Part shown: positions 30,001 to 38,398 of the stretch, piece after piece
How the letters are laid out: every line of letters begins with the position of its first letter
How positions within the stretch are numbered: the first letter of the stretch is position 1
From: Liolophura sinensis
Taxonomy: Eukaryota; Mollusca; Polyplacophora; Chitonida; Chitonidae
DNA: 64,000 nt
Reading direction: 5' to 3'
Assembly (NCBI RefSeq): GCF_032854445.1
Contig: NC_088300.1
Coordinates: forward strand, 37,478,458-37,542,457
Position numbers and translations under genes: made by a program
Notes under the pieces: model-generated
The model's database searches: none
The model's input: the letters and a program-made list of their open reading frames with translations, nothing else
Told to the model about the DNA's origin: nothing

Positions 30001-33000
30001 GATGTTCATGGACACAATGGTCCAGCTCATCCTTGTCCTGCATGGGTGTAAGCATTTGGTACCCGCCTCAGGGGATTTACCTAACATAGCAGGGCCTTCT
30101 GACTGATAACAAACCCTTCCATTCAGATTTTGGGAAGATATTTTCGTAATACAACTGACTTTGCTAAGGAAAAATAATGCCAAGTAACAATATTTTTCTT
30201 CATGCAATGCCTCTCCTGGGCGGACTTCTTGCCAGTTTACCCTGACAAGTTACTGCAGTATCCTGCCCAATAATGACGGCATCGTGACATGGGCAGCCGT
30301 TCTCAGTTCCTTGCTCATAAATGTGTGGTTCAAAATGCATCAGTTTAACATTTAAACCACAAAATCCTCTTTATTGCATGGATACCTGTCTATCCACTAT
30401 AAGAAACAATACTGACAATCAAGAGCTAATAGGTTTTTTGACATGACAGCAAATTACTACAGGACGCTTTCAGCGCTAGTGATTGATCAATTTCATACGG
30501 GCTTCTACATCATGGCTACTTTGTAGAATAATTTACAATTTTTCTGTGATAACTACATGTATATCATTTTTCTCTGTATATATAGCCTCAGACTTTATGT
30601 TGACTTTAAAACAGCACTTATTATTTTGTAGGATGTAGGATAACCAAAATATCGCAGTTCAAAGTACGCAAAAACACCCAGGTATGGAATATCAAATGAG
30701 CCACTGTGCTCTCAAATTTAACCCATCAAAGGCAAGATATTCCCACCACCCGAGAAAATATCTATACCACCATGACATCACCTGTCCCTACTTCAACATT
30801 TTGCCATGTAGAAGTACTGTTAAATCAGCTGTTTTCCTTCTGCTCAGAGATAATTTTGATACATTTTAAACCCATTTTCAATCAGAAAGTGATAATGGAA
30901 TACCTCTGTCTCAACCAGGAAACACAATGTGTGGCCTTTGGTTGTTATAAGCGGGACCATACTAAGGCATGTCCCACCTTTAATACCGGTACGGATAAGG
31001 TTTCTAGTTTCTCTAAAATTGAGTATCCCACAGCCTCATAAGAATTCCTGACTAAAAGGTGATTTATAGAGTTACCAAGTACGTAATTAAAAATTGCCTA
31101 TGCCCGTTTAGATCTGTATGGACCCTCTTCTGAAATAACTTTGGTTATGTTTTCTTGTTGTCTTTTCCTTTAAGTAATCAGAGTAATCTATGTAACAATG
31201 AATACGTTGTATTGCACACGAAGCCTAGAAATCATTAGGCTTTGCAATGCACCGTGTGCGCACCTTAGCTTCGTCTACTTCATGTTACAGCGATTGGAAT
31301 AACCACTGGCCCCCTGACTTGCAGAGAGTGGCATCTTTGGAACTGCATGCATCCCATTTCTAAAATTCTCTTCCATATTTACAATGCTAAAATGAACAAC
31401 AAAGATCAGGTGATCAGAGACATTATTTCTATTCTATAAAGCATACTTTTACACAGGTCTACATATTTACTACTTACACCTACGACAGAAAAACAAAGCA
31501 GAATTAAACAAAATTTTTACCCTCCGTGGTGACGCTATATGTTCACTTGTAATCGAATGCATGAATTCAACACAGGGCGTGAAGCATATATGCAGCAAAT
31601 AAACTTCATTTATGCATTGCTTGATATTCTTTGAAGTTAGTTTTTGCATAATCTCTCTGTACGTACAGTCATGTTTGCCACAGAGAACCCAAGGGCGATC
31701 ATTTAGCTTGCAAAACTATACAAATGCCAGCATCTTTATCAGCTACAACTATCTTCAGTCTCCTGTCGCCACAAGACAGACAGGTTAATCCCCTGTTAAA
31801 ACAAAGCCTGAGTCCTGTACCCAAAACCTAACGCTAAGGGCAACGTATATTTCATTGGCCAATGACAACCCCAACGCAGAATATATTTTCTTTTTGGCGT
31901 CAGGTGTTTGGGTTACGAGTCCTGTTACGCCGGTATCATACTTTGAAGACTTGACGATCCTGAGTTGTTCCGCCTTCTATAGGGCCCATGAGGGATTCAC
32001 AGTCTAGGGAGTTCTATGTGGGGGTGTTTGCGCAAATACTGAAAACTGGTGTTAGAATCCTGGCTGTACACGGCCTTCGCATACATGAGTTTTGGGCGAA
32101 TGGAAAGTGTTCTCAATTAAAAAAAATCTACATTCTACCTTTGATTATGACTTATTTGTTTTCTTGTCTTTTGTGGCAATATCTATATGTCAGTAGTTTA
32201 TTTAGATCACACTAAGCATTGGTCCATTCATAATTCTGACATTCATTGTAACATTGAGTCCATCACCACCTCTCAAACAAATCGTCGCACATCTGCGCAC
32301 TCTAACTTGATCGGAGGGATTTTAATAAAGTGCGTGAACATAGCCCCCAAATTTACCTGCACTAAACACGCAAGTTATATTTTATGCCTTCCTGGATTGA
32401 ATTAAGAAGTTTGAAGTTGTTCTTACAGACAGCAATCAAAATACAGAAGTTTTCTCGAAGATTTCAATGCCAAAACTCATCTGTATTTCAAACCCAGAAG
32501 TAGGTCACGTGACACTTCAAAATGGCTGTCTACGGCAAGGCACTTGGTACCACTGAAACACTCAATTCCACCGAGGCTCGAGCAGTCCATGTGACCACCA
32601 TGCAGTGAGTTAATTAGTTTCATGCGTGAGGATAGTAAATTAAAAGGATAGTATTAGAGATTCCACCTTAAAATTACATACAAATGAGCACATGTATCAC
32701 AATTTAAGGTTACTGCGTGTATGCCTTAAAGTGGCTACATGGGCCAAACATGTAATCTAACCTCAATTTCTGGTATATGCACCCTCACCCAGAAATTCCG
32801 AAAACGTGAATCCCTAATAGGGCCTACATATACCTCCATGGTTTAAAGATGCTTGATATTTTACATTACTATACGGCATACGCCAGGATCACTGGACCTT
32901 CAACATCTTACCCAATATTAAAAGTTTCTTGCTAACAAACCTCTAGTACATGAAAAAAAAAAATTTCATTTCATTAGCAGCCAGTCACATGCAATTCTCT

Positions 33001-33887
33001 GGGTGTTGTAAGGACTAGGGTTATAGCTACGTGTTGATTTCCACGTGCATTCTGATGTCATCTTTTCCCCCCCCAGTCGTATGCTTTTGCCGATTTTTCA
33101 TTGGTTAAAATTGAATGGGGGAGATGTTCAATTTGCACACAAAGAAGAACAGCGTAAGTAAGACGTTCATCATTTTAGATTTCGTCATGTGTCAGTGTCA
33201 TTCATATGGCATTGCTGTGCTGTATAATTCGTGACTTATACCTTTATGAAAGGATTTACTTCACTTTTTTGTGAAATCCTTCGTATTCGAACTTCCATCA
33301 GTTAGCATGTCGGGTCTGTAGCCGGTTGCTTATAATACTTCACCACTGGAGTTGATGTGCTGTAACATGTTTTTTTTTGTTGCCTTTAAGACAGATGAAC
33401 CCAGTAAGGGTTGAATGCGCATGTACGTGTGTCATATGCCTTGGTCAAGTGAACTACATCTGAAAAAGGTCTACACCATAGAAAGTGATGTAGAAAGTTA
33501 CACGAACATATAATTCTAGTCTTTACAATAGCCCAATTCTTTGAACAAAGATAATAATACACAATCACATATCAGAACAATCTACAATCTTGGAACTTAT
33601 TAGCTCGGTGGTTTTTCAGAAGCTGTAAATGATACAGTAGTATTTACGTGTAACTTCTTATGTCACCACTAATTACGTCAATTCATTCATGCTTCCCTGA
33701 ATGAGGCTGACCAAATATGGAAGAAGTTCGAATCCAGAGCATTTCACAACTTTTGAAAATACTATGAATCATAACAACAACAACATGTCATGCAGTAAGA
33801 TGTACCGTCAAAAGATCTTGAACCATCCCGCTCTGTGGTCACAGAAAATCCTCCACCAGTCTTGCCCCTACCTCCCCGATAACTCAT
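1175..33887 (-). CDS. NXF1: NXF1/TAP nuclear mRNA export receptor, complete, 24 coding exons
   Basis: NXF1 carries bulk mRNA through nuclear pores as a heterodimer with NXT1 (p15), binding adaptors and RNA with its N-terminus and FG nucleoporins with its C-terminal domains. Coding exons (minus strand, 5' to 3'): 33806-33887, 29019-29099, 28596-28695, 27406-27482, 25966-26084, 24668-24751, 24042-24146, 22595-22666, 20899-20968, 19484-19572, 17107-17214, 16761-16870, 14671-14707, 14000-14068, 12696-12812, 10886-10932, 8076-8134, 7157-7278, 5789-5831, 5233-5305, 4305-4362, 2873-3027, 1841-1901, 1175-1213. They sum to 1977 nt, giving 658 aa plus TAG; human NXF1 is 619 aa. Every junction keeps phase and has GT-AG borders, except a GC donor after exon 7. 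The family call rests on collinear similarity to NXF1 over the whole length. The start is the first ATG of exon 1 (33887), with A at -3. No upstream in-frame stop is seen nearby, and an acceptor-like tract just before the ATG allows a 5' UTR intron. The gene looks intact. Confidence 0.96.
2005..2195. repeat. Dispersed repeat family Y, copy 1
   Basis: It shares GAAACATTCTGAG, GTGGGGTGTAG-like, GAAGCTT, ATAACTTCCAC and GATTTACAGTA with 44497-44675 in the same order and orientation. I see no terminal repeats. Confidence 0.6.
3377..3553. mobile_element. 177-bp MITE with CAACCTTTTCGCA terminal inverted repeats
   Basis: It begins CAACCTTTTCGCATG and ends TGCGAAAAGGTTG. A second copy at 34193-34376 shares the interior (TTTTTGTGAA, GTAGTTTTG, AAAATGTGCATA). 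There is no open frame. It lies in NXF1 intron 21. Confidence 0.78.
4024..4217 (-). mobile_element. Old SINE copy, NXF1 intron 21
   Basis: CACCGTACTCAAGAATATTTCAC, TTATGGTGAGAGGAAACC and GCTGGACTTGAACTCACAG identify the family. The copy is clearly diverged and has lost its tail. Confidence 0.8.
4305..12812 (-). CDS. NXF1: NXF1 exons 15-21: NTF2-like domain
   Basis: About residues 402-574. Exon 15 (12696-12812) reads [18 protein letters not shown], the first helix of the NTF2 fold that pairs with NXT1. Exon 16 (10886-10932, 47 nt) has [12 protein letters not shown]. Exon 17 (8076-8134) has [15 protein letters not shown]. Exon 18 (7157-7278) carries [16 protein letters not shown], matching the LPKTQHDVNSFVVD block of human NXF1. 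Exon 19 (5789-5831, 43 nt) reads [14 protein letters not shown]. Exon 20 (5233-5305) has [11 protein letters not shown], and exon 21 (4305-4362) has [17 protein letters not shown]. Exon 19 is too short to stand out as an open frame. It was found by requiring phase 0 in and phase 1 out plus the expected GLFKEV motif. Confidence 0.92.
4484..5005. repeat. Possible longer dispersed element, copy A
   Basis: Its left part (AAAGTAGAACCCAGC ... TATGTTCCCTGAATTGATTC) and right part (TTTTCAGTCATCTGACGAC) match 24843-24920 and 25493-25534 in the same order. The interiors do not align by eye. Confidence 0.45.
7612..7815 (-). repeat. Dispersed repeat family X, copy 1
   Basis: On the minus strand it has GAGAGTTCAATTGATTTT, AGGTGTTTTGAGGTTTTGC, GGAAAATTGTAAGTTTCAGC, CTCTAAAAATGCAC and GGGCGAAATTTTGG. 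The same order of words is found at 13490-13662 (-), 19632-19950 (+) and 40490-40730 (+). No frame or terminal repeat was recognised. Confidence 0.7.
8135..12695. other. NXF1 introns 15-16, nothing recognised apart from exon 16
   Basis: AT-rich intron sequence without an identifiable tandem array or SINE. A 114-codon minus frame at 11914-12258 has no recognisable domain. Confidence 0.5.
13150..13412 (-). mobile_element. Full-length tRNA-derived SINE with 9-bp target duplication
   Basis: On the minus strand the element starts GGGGCCTCCGTGGCTCAGTT, which carries an A-box-like tRNA part, and ends in an (AAAT)n tail after CACCAATCAAATAAAT. It is flanked by AGCCTTTGA at 13141-13149 and 13413-13421. 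It lies in NXF1 intron 14. Confidence 0.92.
13490..13662 (-). repeat. Dispersed repeat family X, copy 2
   Basis: It is collinear with the copy at 7612 on the minus strand: CTAACTTACCTATTAATCCTG, TTTTATTGGTCTTAGAAAA, GTTTTGAGGTG and TTTGTCTCTAAATG. Confidence 0.65.
14000..20968 (-). CDS. NXF1: NXF1 exons 9-14: leucine-rich repeat domain and linker
   Basis: About residues 241-401. Exon 9 (20899-20968) gives [16 protein letters not shown]. Exon 10 (19484-19572) ends KIIEEHIPE. Exon 11 (17107-17214) starts [18 protein letters not shown], a textbook LRR. Exon 12 (16761-16870) holds [20 protein letters not shown]. Exon 13 is only 37 nt (14671-14707), and exon 14 (14000-14068) carries [14 protein letters not shown]. 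For exon 11 the acceptor at 17215-17216 was chosen because it keeps phase 0 and restores the IPE-LTSL match. Another acceptor-like AG about 54 nt upstream would read straight into TAA. Intron 10 (17215-19483) contains a TTAA-flanked MITE and a large minisatellite. Confidence 0.93.
14222..14440 (-). mobile_element. 5'-truncated SINE with perfect 10-bp target duplication
   Basis: This is the same family as the copy at 13150, but the tRNA-like head is missing; the copy stops at the CCCAGGAGTC position. AGCTGGATTT flanks it at 14212-14221 and 14441-14450, so the truncation arose at insertion, not by later deletion. Confidence 0.9.
16282..16672. repeat. Imperfect ~120-bp tandem repeat, NXF1 intron 12
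   Basis: TTGGTTTCATCATG or TTTGATCATG, AGTGTGCCACCTGGCAGACT and TTGACC recur in order over 390 bp. The half-unit is about 60 bp. Confidence 0.8.
17564..18819. repeat. 19-bp minisatellite, about 66 copies, in NXF1 intron 10
   Basis: The unit is GTGATGCACATGTACATGA with a variant GTGGTGCATATGTACATAA; the two alternate in places as a 38-bp dimer. Each unit contains the palindrome CATGTACATG or ATATGTACAT. The minus strand has no stop codon in any of the three frames over most of the array, which yields long meaningless [11 protein letters not shown]-like translations. Confidence 0.97.
18957..19480. mobile_element. piggyBac-like MITE with TTAA ends in NXF1 intron 10
   Basis: The 524-bp segment begins TTAACTCATT and ends AATGAGTTAA, a perfect 10-bp terminal inverted repeat that includes the TTAA target typical of piggyBac-type elements. 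It has no transposase frame. Its right end lies 3 nt from the end of NXF1 exon 10, so the exon's splice donor GTATTA is partly made of the TTAA site. Confidence 0.7.
19632..19840 (+). repeat. Tandem array of 40/44-bp units made from an internal piece of family X
   Basis: TAGTTCTATTGATCTTAGAA starts at 19632, 19672, 19716, 19756 and 19800, so spacing alternates 40 and 44 bp (an 84-bp dimer). The sequence after the array (to about 19950: GTAAGATTCAGTACC, CCTCTAAAAATGTACTG) is the rest of a family X copy, so the array arose inside it. Confidence 0.85.
22595..26084 (-). CDS. NXF1: NXF1 exons 5-8: RRM-type RNA-binding domain
   Basis: About residues 149-240. The domain runs from [16 protein letters not shown] (exons 5/6, 24668-24751) through [17 protein letters not shown] (exon 7, 24042-24146), equivalent to the AQFFVEDASTASALK strand-helix segment of human NXF1. 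It ends in exon 8 (22595-22666) with [16 protein letters not shown]. This is the non-canonical RRM of TAP that cooperates with the LRR in binding RNA. Exon 7 ends AAG followed by GCAAGT, so intron 7 (22667-24041) is a GC-AG intron. All four exons end in phase 0, and the reading frame is fully open. Confidence 0.93.
22689..22754 (+). mobile_element. SINE tail fragment, NXF1 intron 8
   Basis: GGAATATTCTTGAGTATGACG followed by CACCAACCAAATAAATAC and (AAAT)n. It lies just upstream of the exon 8 acceptor on the minus-strand transcript. Confidence 0.75.
22840..23960. other. NXF1 intron 7 interior, unassigned, less AT-rich
   Basis: This part of the GC-AG intron is less AT-rich than its surroundings. 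It has minus frames of 60-70 codons ([40 protein letters not shown]) that look mildly protein-like. No family was recognised; decayed transposon sequence is the likeliest explanation. Confidence 0.3.
23535..23645. repeat. ~38-bp tandem repeat, about 2.5 copies, NXF1 intron 7
   Basis: TCCTTGTCTTAATTTTTAGGCGATAACCTGACAATG-type units recur as TCCTTGTCTGAAC...GATAACGTGACAGTG and then TTCGTGTCAG. The runs are quoted here in parts. Confidence 0.7.
24843..25534. repeat. Possible longer dispersed element, copy B, NXF1 intron 5
   Basis: AAAGTAGATCCCCAGCC, TTTTACGTTCCCTGAATCC and TTTTTCAGTCATATGACCAC are shared with copy A at 4484-5005. It also holds a CTTGTGACGTCACACTACCTGTGACGTCAC pair (24969-24998), split here as two TGTGACGTCAC words. 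Confidence 0.45.
25966..33887 (-). CDS. NXF1: NXF1 exons 1-5: arginine/glycine-rich N-terminal region
   Basis: Residues 1-153. Exon 1 (33806-33887) begins [12 protein letters not shown]. Exon 2 (29019-29099) carries the RGG-like stretch [15 protein letters not shown]. Exon 3 (28596-28695) holds an acidic [11 protein letters not shown] segment that matches the human SRLEEDDGDVAMSD segment. Exon 4 (27406-27482) reads [12 protein letters not shown]. Exon 5 (25966-26084) ends in GWYKVT, the first strand of the RRM. In the family this region binds RNA non-specifically and contacts adaptors such as ALYREF; it also carries the nuclear import signal. The junctions are phase 1, 1, 2, 1 and 0. The donors include GTACAT (exon 1) and GTGCGT (exon 5). 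Exon 1 is separated from exon 2 by a 4.7-kb intron. Confidence 0.9.
26545..26650 (-). mobile_element. Old subfamily SINE-related fragment, NXF1 intron 4
   Basis: TTTTATGGGTGGAGAAAACTGG and GGTAAACCACTGACCTTTGG are the reverse complement of the older subfamily core seen at 53600. Confidence 0.5.
29100..33805. other. NXF1 intron 1, no gene recognised
   Basis: The 4.7-kb intron contains only short chance frames. A TCACGTGAC E-box at about 32505 precedes an ATG frame of 28 codons ending in a GTGAG donor-like site (32522-32604), which I do not trust as a gene. No tandem array is seen, and only scattered AT-rich sequence. Confidence 0.5.
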
Positions 33888-34190
33888 TATTTCTTGCTGA
33901 GTCAAAATGGTAGCCTTTCAGTCAAAACGGCTGTTGTCTGTTAGGGAAATTCTGTAACTTTGGGGACTTCCAAAGAAATCTCCATCACGCGCTAAGGCAA
34001 CCTGGAGTTAACGAAAAACGGTACCCAACAGTGCACCTCGTTACTGGGACCTCTCAGGGGAGATTTCATGCTGGAACTGATCGTCGCTTACATCAATCAA
34101 AAACCTGAAAAACGTTGCCTATATGTACACAACCTTGTATACACATGTAAATAAAATCGTTTTATACATTTTTATTATGTACTGTAAGTC
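33888..34190 (-). promoter_or_regulatory. NXF1 5' flank, promoter region (inferred)
   Basis: This is the sequence upstream of the NXF1 start codon. I see no TATA box. Directly before the ATG lies a T-rich tract ending in CAG, which could be a 3' splice site of a non-coding first exon, so the real promoter may be further upstream in the 34-38 kb spacer. Confidence 0.25.
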
Positions 34191-34192
34191 TT

Positions 34193-34376
34193 CAACCTTT
34201 TCGCATGTTTGCAAGGTGTTTAATTAAGCATATTCTGAACACAGTATTCCGTGTAGACTGATGAAATTATAGTTTTTGTGAAACCCAGAAATTGGCCAAA
34301 TCGAATCAATGTAGTTTTGGACGCAAAATCAAATTTAAAATGTGCATATATATTACAATGAAATGCGAAAAAGTTG
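34193..34376. mobile_element. 184-bp MITE, second copy of the CAACCTTTTCGCA family
   Basis: It begins CAACCTTTTCGCATGTTTGC and ends TGCGAAAAAGTTG, about 300 bp upstream of the NXF1 start. Its interior is collinear with the copy at 3377-3553. Confidence 0.78.
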
Positions 34377-34523
34377 AAAATTTAGGTGATTAAACTTTGT
34401 AGTTGCTTTTTTTGATGCATGAAAGGTATATGCCTACAGTATATACATATGACAATCTCTGAACGCTAAGTGGGTCAAGCCTCTAAATTAGCTTCCCGAT
34501 CCATGGACCCCATTGGGCAAATG

Positions 34524-34616
34524 ATTTACTTGGTGTTTTACGCCATACTCAAGAATATTTCACCTGCACGACGGCGGTCAATATTATGGTGGTTGGAAAC
34601 CTGGGCAAAGGAGAAC
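34524..34616 (-). mobile_element. SINE 3' fragment in the 5' flank of NXF1
   Basis: The tail-proximal core only: TTGGTGTTTTACGCCATACTC through ATTATGGTGGTTGGAAACC. Confidence 0.75.
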
Positions 34617-34989
34617 CCTAAATGCAGTTCTGCACATCCCAGCTCTACGTTCTCTTCTTGAGCACGGTTCAGCAATATTTGCATCACGAGTATCATCGGT
34701 ATTAAAAACTCCATTAAAAATATACATTAACAAACATTCGATTTCATCTTCGTTTTCATTTATTTGCAGCAATACTCAGAGAAAGGGAAAACTATCTGTA
34801 CTAATTTGTGTAAATGTTACACTCACCTCCACAATACTTCTGTGTTCTCATTCTATACTGAGAGATACTACAAAAAAAAAATTTTTTTTTTTAAGACGGC
34901 AACCATTTACTTGTTGACACGGGGACTGTAGGCTTACAGATGGACATTCTTAATATAACCAGCCCTATACTTATCTATTTAGTGTATCT

Positions 34990-36050
34990 GAATGTCCAGT
35001 TCCCTCAAGTAGATGGCTCCATATAGTATCTATACAGTGTATCTGAATGTCCAGTTCCCTCAAGTAGATGGCTCCATATAGTATCTATACAGTGTATCTG
35101 AATGACCAGTTCCCTCAAGTAGATGGCTCCATATAGTATCAATACAGTGCATCTGAATGACCAGTTCCCTCAAGTACCGTAGATGGCTCCATATAGTATC
35201 TATACAGTGTATCTGAATGACCAGTTCCCTCAGTAGATGGCTCCATATAGTATCTATACAGTGTATCTGAATGACCAGTTCCCTCAAGTAGATGGCTCCA
35301 TATAGTATCAATACAGTGCATCTGAATGACCAGTTCCCTCAAGTACCGTAGATGGCTCCATATAGTATCTATACAGTGTATCTGAATGACCAGTTCCCTC
35401 AAGTAGATGGCTCCATATAGTATCTATACAGTGTATCTGAATGGCCAGTTCCCTCAAGTAGATGGCTCCATATAGTATCTATACAGTGTATCTGAATGAC
35501 CAGTTCCCTCAAGTAGATGGCTCCATATAGTATCTATACAGTGCAACTGAATGACCAGTTCCCTCAAGTAGATGGCTCCATATAGTATCTATACAGTGTA
35601 TCTGAATGACCAGTTCCCTCAAGTAGATGGCTCCATATAGTATCTATACAGTGCATCTGAATGACCAGTTCCCTCAAGCAGATGGCTCCATATAGTATCT
35701 ATACAGTGCAACTGAATGACCAGTTCCCTCAAGTAGATGGCTCCATATAGTATCTATACAGTGTATCTGAATGACCAGTTCCCTCAAGTAGATGGCTCCA
35801 TATAGTATCTATACAGTGTATCTGAATGACCAGTTCCCTCAAGTAGATGGCTCCATATAGTATCTATACAGTGTATCTGAATGACCAGTTCCCTCAAGTA
35901 GATGGCTCCATGTAGTATCTATACAGTGTATCTGAATGACCAGTTCCCTCAAGTAGATGGCTCCATATGGTATCTACAGAGCGTATCTGAATGACCACTT
36001 CCCTCAGTATATGGCTCCATATAGTATCTATAGGCCTACAGTGTATCTGA
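34990..36050. repeat. 55-bp tandem satellite, about 19 copies, in the NXF1-TIMM50 spacer
   Basis: The block TCCCTCAAGTAGATGGCTCC recurs at 35001, 35056, 35111, 35166, 35226, 35280, 35335, 35395, 35450 and onward every 55 bp to 36000. Two 60-bp units carry an extra CCGTA, and the order of variant units around 35111-35280 repeats at 35280-35450, which is a three-unit higher-order duplication. The last units are more diverged, as expected at the array edge. Confidence 0.97.
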
Positions 36051-36089
36051 AAAACAATTTCTCGCCTTAAGGTGATTCTGTAGTAATCA

Positions 36090-36975
36090 GAACATGACGA
36101 GATGATTAGCTGACGAAATGATGGTGAGATGATGATGATGGTGATATCGATTTTCTGACGAGATGATAACGACCTGACGATATAGTGATGAGATTACTTT
36201 TGTTTGCAGTTTTATAAAATAAACCTAAAGTTAATGCTTCATGCTTCTTGGATTATAAAATCTTCATGAAATGTTTATTGAAGAGGCCGGGAATAAAGTG
36301 TTAAATGTTGATTTCTCTATGTTCCCTTTCAGATTCTTCCACTTTACTGACGAGATGACCAGCTCAGATGAAGACATATAGAAATGATGGCACTTCCCCA
36401 AATGATGCTGACGAGCCAGAAGAATGGTGACCTGACGAGATGAAAACGACCTGACAAAGTGATGATTTGACTAGATAATGATGATGATGATGTTCTGGCC
36501 AGGTGATGATCTAATGATATGATAAGCAGCCGAGATGATGACCAGCCGCAAAAGATGTTTTATTTTTTTTAATTTTTGTTTCTTTTGTGTATAGTTTTGT
36601 TAAATTAAACCTAAAGTTAATGCTTCTTGATTAATTTTGTTTATAGCTTTATTAAATTATGCCTAAAGATACATGTAATGCTGAAGCTTCTTGTATTATG
36701 AAATCTTCATGAAATGTCTATTGAAGGGGTTGGGACGGGATATGTTAAATCTTGCTTTCTCCAAGCTCTATTTCAGATTCTGCCCGTTATTTTGACCAGC
36801 ACAGATGATGTTCTGTCCAAATGATGATACTTTCTGAGATGATAATGGCCTAACAAGATGATGACTGGACGAGATGATGACTGGACGAGATGATCACCGG
36901 ACGAGATGATCACCTGACAAGCTGATGATGACCTGACGAGATTATGACCTGGCGAGATGATAATGACCTGTTTTA
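36090..36975. repeat. GACGAGATGAT-rich degenerate repeat with an embedded ~200-bp duplication
   Basis: Blocks of CTGACGAGATGATGA-like sequence occur at about 36090-36185, 36345-36550 and 36785-36970. Between them two related copies occur, about 36200-36345 and 36600-36780, sharing AAACCTAAAGTTAATGCTTC and AAATCTTCATGAAATG. The structure is an older two-copy tandem of a ~400-bp compound unit. Confidence 0.75.
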
Positions 36976-37132
36976 TTTAAATTCTTATTTCTTTTTTTCG
37001 TGGTATTATAGACCACTTTCACGACACCAGCTACCATTAATGTATTTATTTCTTAAATTCTTGATAGCTTTATTATAGCACCATAAAATCAAGATTTATG
37101 TCAGTGTTGAGTATTACTGTTCAGTAAGTGTG

Positions 37133-37350
37133 AATTCATAACCCATGAGCCCATTCCGTGGCTGTGAGTTGAAGTCCACTTGGCTTCTTCCTCGGCCGTA
37201 CGTGGGAAGGTCTGACATCAACCTGCGGATGATCGAGGGTTTCCTCTGGACTTTGTCTGGTTTCCTCCCACCACAATGCTGGTCGCTGTCGTATATGTGA
37301 AATATTCTTGAGTACGGCGTACAACACCGATCAAATAAAGAAATAAATTC
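37133..37350 (+). mobile_element. Diverged SINE in the NXF1-TIMM50 spacer
   Basis: It has the core words CGGCCGTACGTGGGAAGGTC, CCACCACAATGCTGG and GAAATATTCTTGAGTACGGC, with a tail of AAATAAAGAAATAAAT. The 5' end is unclear. Confidence 0.83.
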
Positions 37351-37435
37351 GATTTTTTCTCTCAATTTCTGTCAGTTTCTACAAAATCATTATATTTTCC
37401 ACTGGGTAGAATAACATGCGCTATTTTTTCATCCA

Positions 37436-37625
37436 CAGCGATCCACAGGACCAGTCAGCCAGAAGACCAAACACCCAGACGACCAGTCAGACAGAAGCCC
37501 AGTCAGCCAAAAGGCCAGTCACCTAGACAATCAGTCACGCAGAAGTCCAGTCACCCAGAAAACCACTCGCCCAGAAAACAGCGACCCAAAAGACAGTCAC
37601 CAAGAAAAGCATGCACCCTAACCAG
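37436..37625. repeat. Degenerate CCAGTCACCCAGAAGAC-type short repeat
   Basis: Interspersed CCAGTCA, CCCAGA and AGAAGACC words recur over 190 bp, the remains of a short-period tandem array. No coding potential was recognised. Confidence 0.6.
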
Positions 37626-38398
37626 CCATTTCATTAGCTTCATGAAATTAAACTTACACCTGCAACACTCATTGTTAGTCAACCGAATTAAAGAGCGGAT
37701 GTTGTGTTTGTACTCCAGTAATGAGTTATGTCATTTCTTATACTTGGTCACGAAGTCGAATACATAGAAATCCGCCTTTAGCATGTTCGGGGATAGTTCA
37801 TGTTCCTCTGAGAGGAGTTTCTAAGTGGTCTTAGTTTTGAGGTAACCACTTTAATTTTCTTTGATTTGATAGCTTATTGTTATGAAGCTTTAACATTTGC
37901 TACTTCGATTCTATTTTAATGTAAGGTATATTTTAAAAATTTAACCCAACAACATGTCCTTACCTAAAATTTAACACAACAACCAAAGGGTCACTTCTCA
38001 GAAACTGACGTTTAGCTACAGCTTTACTACCGCTAGAATGTCCACAACTGTGCCTGTCAAGCCTACACAACACATTTTTAAAGACGAACGTTGCTTTAAG
38101 GCAATGACTTCCGTGCTCGGCCGGTCGTTACTATCCATTAAAAAAAAGGACGAAAACAATACTGCGTCAGATACACCATAAAATGTATAGCATACTTTTA
38201 TAGAGACTTTTTATATAAAAAAAAATAAAATTGATCAAAAGGCGGCTTGAGGGTATTTGGGGTTGATGTTGGCGACAACCAGTCCCAGCGTGGTGCAGCT
38301 CCCTGGTGCCGGTCCCGGCGTAGAGTTGCATTGGACCCTAGCCGTCACGGTTTCATGTGTATTCTAAGGGCAGATAACTGTCATTGTGTTAGTGCAAA

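Noticed and set aside
32505-32610. TCACGTGAC E-box followed by an ATG frame [10 protein letters not shown]... and a GTGAG donor-like site
   Set aside because: Only 28 codons and no recognisable product. A similar CAAAATGGC context with CATGTGAC occurs at 21328, which points to an interspersed repeat.
35060-35402. Minus frames of about 85 codons with RELVIQIHCIDTIWSHL repeats
   Set aside because: Translation of the 55-bp satellite.
36090-36970. Recurrent CTGACGAG words resembling the CUGANGA core of hammerhead ribozymes
   Set aside because: They come from the GACGAGATGAT simple repeat. I could not find the matching GAAA box and helices around them.
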